From Gammaproteobacteria bacterium (GTDB lineage Bacteria > Pseudomonadota > Gammaproteobacteria > Pseudomonadales > Halieaceae), in NCBI GenBank assembly GCA_029859085.1, contig JAOUDU010000083.1:1-8587 (forward strand): a stretch of 8,587 bases of DNA. Reading direction: 5' to 3'. Below, piece after piece: positions 1-5,053 of the stretch. The number at the start of each line of letters is the position of its first letter. The stretch's first letter is position 1. The notes beneath the pieces were generated by a model, which was given only the letters and a program-made list of their open reading frames with translations, did not search any database and was not told the DNA's origin. The position numbers and the translations under genes are program-made.

Positions 1-453
1 ACAGGGCTGTTGATAAAAACGATCTTGCGGGTTGGTGGTTCACTTTACAGAGGGCTTGCCAGCCTCCACGGGCGCGAACGCCGCTTGCGAGGAACTGAGT
101 ATAGTCCGTCGGTGCCAGAGTTAAACCGGTGCGCTGCGCCTATAATTGGTAATATTGCGCTGATCGCCGGTGCTGGCAAAGCGGGCGGTTGCTTAATTCA
201 CATGGCAGCCAGGCGGCAATTGTAGAATAATAACCCGCAGCGGGATTGCGCCGAGCGAACGGGTAATGCCGGACCTGGCGCGGACAATCGGTTGCGCGGT
301 CGGGAGTGGCTTGTTCCAGAGTGCTTGTCCTAAGTCAACACAATCAGGCAAGGGGCCGAGTATGCTTATGTGGTGAGTGGCCCAGGCTGGTTGGCGGGTA
401 AGATATTTCAGTGTGCGGTAATTCCTCAAAGTAGAGAATCAGGGAGATAGACA
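1..453. other. Upstream region without a convincing gene
   Basis: No reading frame here looks coding. The plus frame open from the left edge to 225 has only a TTG start, no Shine-Dalgarno sequence and unusual codons (TTA, TGC, ATA), and I do not recognise its product. The minus frame at 193-429 also begins with TTG and is unconvincing. The stretch is less GC-rich than the genes that follow and contains promoter-like pieces, so it most likely carries the control region and long leader of the phasin gene. It could also hold the 3' end of an upstream transcript. Confidence 0.5.
141..146 (+). promoter_or_regulatory. Perfect -10 box TATAAT, promoter unproven
   Basis: TATAAT matches the sigma-70 -10 consensus exactly. 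No good -35 box lies at 16-18 bases: TTAAAC at 121-126 is only 14 bases away. If it is used, the phasin transcript would have a leader of about 300 bases. On the minus strand, AGTATA at 98-103 reads as TATACT, so a leftward promoter is also possible. This is motif reading only. Confidence 0.2.
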
Positions 454-1035
454 ATGGCTAAAGCAAGAACAGCGGCAAAATCGAAGTCCTCAGCAAAGAA
501 GAAGCTCAGCGGGCTGGACCTGGGCAAGTACCTGGACGATGTGAAGATCGGCAATTTCAAGCTGGACGATGTCTTCGAAGGCACCAACAATAATTTACAG
601 GCGATTGCGGATGCCAACCGGGCTATCGTCGACGGCTACATCGATATCGCCAAGCGCCAGTTCGACATGCTCAAGGGTCTGCTCGACGACCTGAAGAAAG
701 TGGGCGGCGACCGGTCGGCTGTGGTCAAGGAGCTCAAGAAAGTGGTCGAGCAGGCCAAGAAGGATGTGAAGGCCCTGCAGAAAATGGCCAGCAAGACCAA
801 TTCCGCTGCGCAGAAGATCGTCAAGAAGCGCTCCGATGCCAACCTGAGGGCATGGAAAAAGCTGGTAGCCGACGCCAAGAAAGCCCTGGCCGGCAAAGAT
901 GCCGCGCCGAAGAAGGCTCCTGCCCGGAAGAAGGCCGCAGCGAAGAAAAAGGCCGCGGCCAAAAAGAAGCCGGCTGGAAAGAAGAAAGCGGCTGCCAGGC
1001 GCAAGGCGGCGGCAAAAACAGCCGTAGCCGGTTAA
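454..1035 (+). CDS. Phasin family protein with histone-H1-like Lys/Ala-rich tail
   Basis: A 193-residue protein likely to coat PHA granules in the cytoplasm. Residues 1-18 are basic (several Lys, with Ala and Ser). Residues about 20-147 form the phasin-like part: an amphipathic, mostly helical region with alternating charged and hydrophobic residues, including a stretch near 48-82 typical of the Phasin_2 type. Residues 149-193 consist almost only of Ala, Lys, Pro and Arg in AAAKKK-like units, as in histone H1-like bacterial proteins and the tail of Pseudomonas PhaF. The ATG is preceded by AGGGAG at 441-446 with 7 bases between. By analogy with PhaF, the core would bind granules and the tail DNA, helping to partition granules at division; this is inference. 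No PHA synthase or depolymerase gene is in the window, so the substrate link rests on the domain alone. A general nucleoid-binding protein of AlgP type is the alternative. Confidence 0.85.
   Translation: MAKARTAAKSKSSAKKKLSGLDLGKYLDDVKIGNFKLDDVFEGTNNNLQAIADANRAIVDGYIDIAKRQFDMLKGLLDDLKKVGGDRSAVVKELKKVVEQAKKDVKALQKMASKTNSAAQKIVKKRSDANLRAWKKLVADAKKALAGKDAAPKKAPARKKAAAKKKAAAKKKPAGKKKAAARRKAAAKTAVAG
898..1032 (+). repeat. Low-complexity coding repeat (Ala/Lys/Pro tail of phasin)
   Basis: This stretch is built from degenerate repeats of GCC/GCG/GCA and AAG/AAA codons that encode AAAKKK, KKPAGKKK and similar units. The repeats are imperfect at DNA level, so they look old rather than freshly expanded. 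Such tails commonly vary in length between strains. Confidence 0.7.
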
Positions 1036-1041
1036 AACCTG

Positions 1042-1071
1042 CCGCTGTTGCGGGACTATCCCGCGCAGCGG
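1042..1071 (+). terminator. Strong stem-loop just after the phasin stop
   Basis: CCGCTG (1042-1047) pairs with CAGCGG (1066-1071), and GCGGG (1050-1054) pairs with CCCGC (1060-1064), around the loop ACTAT. That gives 11 base pairs with a small uneven internal loop, starting 6 bases after the stop codon. The bases that follow (TCTCGTC) are not T-rich, so this may protect the mRNA 3' end rather than act as a classical intrinsic terminator. Confidence 0.45.
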
Positions 1072-1084
1072 TCTCGTCAGGGTC

Positions 1085-1105
1085 CCGGCGCGGGTTCAGC
1101 GCCGG
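1085..1105 (+). other. Second stem-loop downstream of phasin
   Basis: A perfect 7-base-pair inverted repeat, CCGGCGC (1085-1091) and GCGCCGG (1099-1105), with a 7-base loop GGGTTCA. No T tract follows. It lies in tandem between two other hairpins. Confidence 0.4.
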
Positions 1106-1122
1106 CACCAGTCAACTCCCCG

Positions 1123-1176
1123 GGGCAGGTATGCGGGCACCCGTGGCCTGTCCTGTCCCTGCGCGCGATTCTTTTT
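1123..1176 (+). terminator. Third stem-loop, followed at a distance by a T tract
   Basis: GGGCAGG (1123-1129) pairs with CCTGTCC (1147-1153) with one G-U pair, and an inner GCGG/CCGT stem can also form. CTTTTT occurs at 1171-1176, about 18 bases beyond the stem. That gap is longer than in a standard intrinsic terminator, so termination here is possible but not secure. The alternative partner CCTGC at 1158-1162 would bring a stem closer to the T tract. Confidence 0.35.
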
Positions 1177-1255
1177 AAATAACACAATTAATTCAATTAC
1201 ATACGACAATTCCAGGCGGGTCCCGGGGATGCTCGTGTGTGCTGTTACCTTGACC
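1168..1255 (+). promoter_or_regulatory. AT-rich segment, probable promoter zone of the small heat-shock gene
   Basis: Positions 1168-1210 are strikingly AT-rich for this window and lie upstream of the heat-shock gene. TTGACC at 1250-1255 resembles a -35 box and sits in a short inverted repeat (CCTTG 1248-1252 with CAAGG 1261-1265), but I see no matching -10 box at the right distance. I also found no clear sigma-32 promoter (CTTGAA ... CCCCAT). The exact start of transcription cannot be placed. Confidence 0.25.
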
Positions 1256-1315
1256 TGACGCAAGGACGGGAAGCGGGTAAACGTGCATTATGCCCAGCGT
1301 TAACCGGCCCTTTTC

Positions 1316-1352
1316 ACGCCGCTATCTGTGTTCAGGAGATGATATATGGCGT
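1316..1352 (+). promoter_or_regulatory. Hairpin covering ribosome site and start codon, RNA-thermometer-like
   Basis: In the mRNA, ACGCCG (1316-1321) can pair with TGGCGT (1347-1352), one pair being G-U, and TATC (1323-1326) with GATA (1341-1344). Together they form a 10-pair stem with a small internal loop. The U and G of the start codon (1346-1348) are paired, and its A lies in the internal loop. The Shine-Dalgarno AGGAG (1334-1338) is held in the 14-base end loop. Small heat-shock genes often carry such temperature-melting leaders (ROSE, fourU types). This one matches no named class that I recognise, and the fold was drawn by hand. Confidence 0.4.
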
Positions 1353-1825
1353 CGCGTAATCCACCGCAGACAGGTTTGGCCGATGTGCGCGTCGGCGGCA
1401 AACTCAGCAGTGCCTTCGAGCGGGTGGAAGCCCGTATCAGGGAGCTTGCCTACCAGTTGTTCCTGGGGCGCGAGCCGGATGAAGGCGATTCGGTCACGGA
1501 CTGGCTGGCCGCCCAGATGCAGGTGCTGACCCCGATCGACCTGGTCGTGAAGGAGCAGAAGAAAAATGTGGTGGCCGAGGCAGTGCTCAAAGGCTTCACC
1601 CCGGATGAGATCGAGGTGGAAGTGAGCGCTGATGGCCTGAAGGTCTTCGGTTCTCACACCAAATCCAGTACCGGGAAAAAGCGGGGGAAAACCATGTCTT
1701 CCGAGGAAACCGTGTATTTTTTCCAGGCCGTGCCGCTGCCTTGCGAGGTCGACGTTGGGACCAGCGCAGCCACCCTGCTGAAAAACGGCAAGCTGAAAAT
1801 AACGCTGCCGAAGAAACTGCCTTAG
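1346..1825 (+). CDS. Small heat-shock protein (Hsp20/alpha-crystallin) with N-terminal DUF2934
   Basis: A 159-residue cytoplasmic holdase-type chaperone, predicted to bind unfolding proteins without ATP. Residues about 30-60 match the DUF2934 pattern: a helix IRELAYQLF, then an acidic turn, then DWLAAQ. Residues about 65-156 are the alpha-crystallin domain and end in the family signature A-x-x-x-N-G-x-L (ATLLKNGKL, 142-150) followed by ITLPK. The usual C-terminal extension with the I-x-I/V anchor, which docks onto neighbouring subunits, is missing: the protein stops three residues after LPK. Higher oligomers may therefore form differently or not at all. The start is supported by AGGAG at 1334-1338, 7 bases upstream. 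The gene converges on the dehydrogenase with 4 bases between stop codons, so a shared bidirectional end is likely. Family assignment is firm; the chaperone role is inferred. Confidence 0.85.
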   Translation: MASRNPPQTGLADVRVGGKLSSAFERVEARIRELAYQLFLGREPDEGDSVTDWLAAQMQVLTPIDLVVKEQKKNVVAEAVLKGFTPDEIEVEVSADGLKVFGSHTKSSTGKKRGKTMSSEETVYFFQAVPLPCEVDVGTSAATLLKNGKLKITLPKKLP

Positions 1826-1829
1826 CCTT

Positions 1830-2789
1830 CTACCCTGGAAGGGCCAGACGCGCCAGTTCCTCTGCCCGCGATAAATCCGGGACATCGAGGAAATCCGCCG
1901 CTGAAAAGCCGGGGTTGGGATAGGTGTAAAAGCCCTCCCCGGTCTGGGCGCCCAGCTTACCCTTGTCGAGGAAATTCTCCTTGATATAGCGCGCACCCTG
2001 CAGGAGCTGCTCGTCCTGCTTCTCGTTGCCCCAGTAACTCGAGACGTTATAGGCTGTAGTCATGCCGATCATATCGATGATCCCGCAGGGCCCCATCCGG
2101 CAACCCCGGTTCATCAACAGGTAGGTCCGATCGATAGTCTCGGGGGTGGAAACTCCATTGGCGAGGAGGCCGATGGTTGCGTTCAGCAGCGGCACCAGCA
2201 GGGAATTCAGGACATAGCCGTTCTGCTCCTTGCGTAACGGTATAGGTACCATGCCGATCTCAATCGCGAACCGGGTCACCGCCACCAGGGTAGGTTCTTC
2301 GGTCCCGGGGTGCGCCATGATTTCGGCAATATTCTGGTCCCAGATGTAGTTGGCGAAGTGCAGCGCGCAGTACTTGCCGGGACGCCCTGTGGCCTCCGCG
2401 AACTGGCTGGGCAGCAGGGTGGACGAGTTGGTGGCGACCAGCGTGTGCTCCGCCAGGTGCCCCGCCAGTTCCCGGTAGACCGCGGTTTTGACCTCGGGAA
2501 TTTCCGGCACCGCCTCGATGACCAGGTCGGCCCCGGCGGCGGCGCCGGCCAGGTTGGTGGTGAACGACAGGCGCCCGCGGGTAGCGGCGATCATGTCGTC
2601 AGTAGCACCCAGGTCACTCCGGTAGATATCCGCATAGCGCTGCTGGTCCTGGCGACATTGTTCCAGGCCTTTTTCATACAGGTCGTAGATGACAACATTT
2701 TTGCCCTTGAAGGCGCTCTGCCAGGCGATCTGCCCCCCCAGCACGCCGGCTCCGAGCAGGGTGACATTGGTAATTTGGCGCTGTGCCAT
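1830..2789 (-). CDS. 3-hydroxyacyl-CoA dehydrogenase, NAD-binding
   Basis: A 319-residue oxidoreductase expected to interconvert a 3-hydroxyacyl-CoA and a 3-oxoacyl-CoA using NAD. The Rossmann fold starts with GAGVLGG (13-19), and Asp36 at the end of the second strand favours NAD over NADP. Counterparts of the catalytic residues of human HAD can be placed: Ser123 in NSSTL, His144, Glu156 in AEIM and Asn195 in GYVLN. The motif after the histidine reads HFANYIW instead of the usual HFFNPxP, so it belongs to a side branch of the family and the acyl substrate is uncertain. The C-terminal helical domain spans about 190-290, and the ending is longer than in classic monofunctional enzymes of about 285 residues. 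GGAGGG lies 8 bases before the ATG. The gene is second in a unit after the YSC84 gene, 34 bases away. Beta-oxidation, PHA precursor supply or hydroxy-acid breakdown are all possible. Confidence 0.9.
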   Translation of the reverse strand: MAQRQITNVTLLGAGVLGGQIAWQSAFKGKNVVIYDLYEKGLEQCRQDQQRYADIYRSDLGATDDMIAATRGRLSFTTNLAGAAAGADLVIEAVPEIPEVKTAVYRELAGHLAEHTLVATNSSTLLPSQFAEATGRPGKYCALHFANYIWDQNIAEIMAHPGTEEPTLVAVTRFAIEIGMVPIPLRKEQNGYVLNSLLVPLLNATIGLLANGVSTPETIDRTYLLMNRGCRMGPCGIIDMIGMTTAYNVSSYWGNEKQDEQLLQGARYIKENFLDKGKLGAQTGEGFYTYPNPGFSAADFLDVPDLSRAEELARLALPG

Positions 2790-2797
2790 GGATTGGA

Positions 2798-2810
2798 CCC
2801 TCCGCGAGGG
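2798..2810 (-). promoter_or_regulatory. Small hairpin holding the ribosome site of the dehydrogenase gene
   Basis: In the minus-strand transcript CCCTC, loop GCG, GAGGG forms a 5-pair stem. The Shine-Dalgarno GGAGGG (complement of 2798-2803) lies in its 3' arm. Ribosomes finishing the upstream YSC84 gene, 34 bases away, could open it and couple the two genes. The stem is short, so the effect may be slight. Confidence 0.3.
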
Positions 2811-2823
2811 GTTATCCGCCGGC

Positions 2824-3396
2824 CTAGTTGGCCTCGTAGCTGTATTTCTGCCCCGCCAGCGCCGCCTGGTACATCAGGCCGCCCTTGGCGACAGTGAACA
2901 CCGCCATGCCCTTGCTGTAACCATGTGAGACGGTGTTCGCATCTTTTTTGCCGCCGCTCGCCCCGGCGGAACTGCCGCCTGCCGTGGAACTCTGGGCGCT
3001 GGCCGCCGCGGTGATAGCCACCGCTGAGGCATCGGCGCTGAACTCGAAGTTGCCCGAGGTGAAATCATCAAAGGCTCTCTTGTCCTGGAAGAAAATGATC
3101 TGGCTGTACACCTGGCCGCCCAACTGGAAACCGATTGAAAGCTGGGTCATGCTGGTCTTGCCGACCTCGGCGCCGCCGACAAATACCTTGCCGTTACCGT
3201 GGGCGCCGCCAATGCCGATGCCGCCCTTGCCGATGCTGGGAAACAGGGCGTAAGCATAGCTGTTACTGAAAAACGTTCCGCTCTCCCCCGCATTCTGGAA
3301 AACTTCTCTGGCATCCGTATAGTCATCCGCGAGGGTGAATTGGCTGGCAAAGACCAGGGCCAGCAGGGCCAGGGTCGGCGCGAGTCTGATTTGCAT
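2824..3396 (-). CDS. Exported YSC84/SYLF-domain lipid-binding protein
   Basis: A 190-residue protein with a clear signal peptide: Arg4, a hydrophobic core to about residue 20, and a likely cut after the TLA at 21-23, so the mature protein should be periplasmic or attached to the outer membrane. Residues about 27-190 match the YSC84/SYLF family, with the glycine-rich block GKGGIGIGGAHG (57-68), FQLGGQVYSQIIFF (90-103) and the ending KGGLMYQAALAGQKYSY. Eukaryotic relatives bind phosphoinositides; the ligand of the bacterial proteins is not settled. A low-complexity Ala/Ser/Gly stretch (about 122-150) interrupts the domain, as in many proteobacterial members. The ATG at 3396 was chosen because AAGGAG lies 6 bases upstream; the same frame is open much further upstream, but that part is a shadow of the divergent gene. 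It is first in a unit with the dehydrogenase. Confidence 0.88.
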   Translation of the reverse strand: MQIRLAPTLALLALVFASQFTLADDYTDAREVFQNAGESGTFFSNSYAYALFPSIGKGGIGIGGAHGNGKVFVGGAEVGKTSMTQLSIGFQLGGQVYSQIIFFQDKRAFDDFTSGNFEFSADASAVAITAAASAQSSTAGGSSAGASGGKKDANTVSHGYSKGMAVFTVAKGGLMYQAALAGQKYSYEAN

Positions 3397-3630
3397 GGAT
3401 TTCTCCTTGTTTGTTGGGGGTGCACGCGACAGCCGTCCACCGGGGGTACCTAGCCTCCGGTATTGCCGGGGATTTTGCAAGATGTGCAGGACCCGGGGCC
3501 GGAATGTCCCGCCGGGGATACGCCGCCGGTGCTCATTGATCCGGGCCCTGCGCCGCGCTGGTGTTGTGCCCCGGCCGTTGCGAAAGGGGAGTACAATTGG
3601 CCGGCCTATCACGTATTTGCGGGGAAGCGC
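3397..3630. other. Divergent intergenic region
   Basis: This region separates the YSC84 gene (leftward) from the VOC/SRPBCC gene (rightward) and must serve both. It contains an inverted repeat CTCCGG-TATTG-CCGGGG (3455-3471), possibly an operator, and a -10-like TACAAT at 3592-3597 on the plus strand with no -35 box at proper spacing. The frame of the rightward gene stays open through here from a TTG at 3463, but that part is rich in Pro, Gly and Cys and resembles no domain. Confidence 0.4.
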
Positions 3631-5031
3631 ATGCACGCAGCAACCGACAAGCATATCTGCCAGGTGGCGTTTACCGCCCTGAACGCCGCCGCGTTGAGGG
3701 AGTGGTACGCGAACGTATTCGGCCTGGTGAAGGCGGGCGGGATGCTGTTTTTCCCGCCGGCGACTTCGCGGGTACAGGGCATACCCGGCGCCTGGGAGAA
3801 ATGCTGCTGGCTGGTGGACCGGCAGGACTATTTCCAGCTGGAGTTTTTCCAGTTCCTGAGGCCGCGGGGCCAGCTCAAGCCCGTCGACTGGCGGCCCTGT
3901 GATATCGGCTACAACATGGTGGGTATCGCGGTCAGTGATTTCGACCAGGTAATGCGCAATGTCAGCGCGTATTCCCGGGTTCCGCTGCCCAGGACGGCCG
4001 GCAGGGCGGGTGCACGCAGGGCCTGCGTCACCGACCCCGAGGGCAACTGGGTGGAAATTTATGAGCAGGACCCGATTGCCCTGATCGAGGGCGCCCGCGC
4101 CGATGTCATCCGGCCCGAGGTGCCCGCGGTTGTGCGCGCGGTGCGGGCATCGGTGCCCAGCCTGGCAGATGCGCGGGAGGCCTTTGTCGAGGCGATGGGC
4201 CTGCAGCTGGTGGAGGATTTCCAGCTGCATACACCCGCCGACGAAAAACTGTGGGGCCTGCCCCGGGCGAAGGCCCAGGCGCTGGTGCTGCGCGGCACCA
4301 ATTTCCTGCTGGAGCTGGTGGAGTACCAGTCCCCCGGGGCCCGGGCGTGGCCCCCGGGCTATTCACTGGCGGACCAGGGCATCATGAATATCGCCCTGGG
4401 CTATCGCGATTCCGGGGACTATGCCAGGTCCTTTGCCCGGGCCACCCGCGAGGGCATGCGACCGAATGGCAAGGTGCTCGATGCGGGGGTCTTCCAGGTG
4501 ATGTACGTGAACGACAAGCACGGCTTCAGCGTCGAGATGCTGCATGCCCGCAGGGCGCTGTGGTCGTTAACGGGATTCAATCCCGCCGAGGGTTATGTCG
4601 TGAGCGAAGTGGAAATCAACGCCCCGGCCGCCGAGGTGTGGCGGCGGTTGACTGACCATGCCGGGATTGGCGACTGGAGTATTTTCAGCGGCAAGGTACT
4701 GCGACCGGGACAGCCCGATCCGAATGCCATCGGCTGTATCCGCCAGTTGACCGCCCCGGGTATGCGTATCACCGAGGAGGTCACCGCGTGGGATGAGGGC
4801 AGCCATTATGCCTACCAGTTGCGTTCCGGGGCGCCATTTCGCGCGCATCAGGGTGATGTGTATGTCACCGGGGTGGAGGGCAGGACCAGGGTGCGCTGGG
4901 CGATTCGCTTTGATTCCCGGATTCCGTTCAGCAACAGGCTCACCTCCTGGCTGCTGGGGCTTGTCTTCCAGCGGGCGCTGCGGACATTGAAAAGCCGGAT
5001 GGAGGCCTACCAGCCGTCCTCCCGGTTTTGA
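3631..5031 (+). CDS. Three-domain protein: two VOC (glyoxalase-like) domains plus SRPBCC domain
   Basis: A 466-residue cytoplasmic protein of unknown function. Residues about 6-146 look like a VOC domain: HICQVAF at the start and DPEGNWVEIYE at the end, where His8 and Glu143 could be metal ligands. Residues about 168-305 form a second, more diverged VOC half. It has LADAREAFVEAMGLQLVEDF early and KHGFSVEML at the end (Glu302), and no histidine at the first ligand position. Residues about 322-460 are an SRPBCC (START-like, polyketide-cyclase type) domain, with VSEVEINAPAAEVWRRLTD and a later TEEVTAWDEG; this fold binds hydrophobic ligands in a deep cavity. The ATG at 3631 was preferred because GGGGAAG lies just upstream and the VOC domain begins a few residues later. 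The longer frame starts with TTG. It stands alone between a divergent and a convergent neighbour. A role in modifying or binding a lipid-like or aromatic compound is inference. Confidence 0.75.
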   Translation: MHAATDKHICQVAFTALNAAALREWYANVFGLVKAGGMLFFPPATSRVQGIPGAWEKCCWLVDRQDYFQLEFFQFLRPRGQLKPVDWRPCDIGYNMVGIAVSDFDQVMRNVSAYSRVPLPRTAGRAGARRACVTDPEGNWVEIYEQDPIALIEGARADVIRPEVPAVVRAVRASVPSLADAREAFVEAMGLQLVEDFQLHTPADEKLWGLPRAKAQALVLRGTNFLLELVEYQSPGARAWPPGYSLADQGIMNIALGYRDSGDYARSFARATREGMRPNGKVLDAGVFQVMYVNDKHGFSVEMLHARRALWSLTGFNPAEGYVVSEVEINAPAAEVWRRLTDHAGIGDWSIFSGKVLRPGQPDPNAIGCIRQLTAPGMRITEEVTAWDEGSHYAYQLRSGAPFRAHQGDVYVTGVEGRTRVRWAIRFDSRIPFSNRLTSWLLGLVFQRALRTLKSRMEAYQPSSRF

Positions 5032-5053
5032 CCGGCCGCAGTTTTACCCGGGT

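Noticed and set aside
10..225. Plus frame possibly ending an upstream gene
   Set aside because: It is open from the left edge, but codon choice is unlike the real genes here, no domain is visible and a perfect -10 box lies inside it. It could only be settled with sequence to the left.
895..1020. Repeat-rich stretch that could be taken for a tandem repeat or mobile remnant
   Set aside because: It is fully explained by the Ala/Lys-rich coding tail of the phasin.
1322..1996. 224-residue minus frame across the small heat-shock gene
   Set aside because: It overlaps the heat-shock gene and the end of the dehydrogenase gene in antisense and shows no family features.
3463..3630. 56-residue N-terminal extension of the VOC/SRPBCC protein
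   Set aside because: It would need a TTG start without a ribosome site and adds a Pro/Gly/Cys-rich stretch with no domain; the ATG at 3631 fits better.
3397..4230. Upstream extension of the YSC84 frame on the minus strand
   Set aside because: It is antisense to the VOC/SRPBCC gene, rich in Arg, Pro and His, and the signal peptide with a good ribosome site marks the true start at 3396.
5032..5053. Possible terminator between the convergent VOC/SRPBCC and ppnN stops
   Set aside because: Only a 4-pair CCGG/CCGG stem (about 5023-5036) can be drawn across the stop codon, too weak to call.
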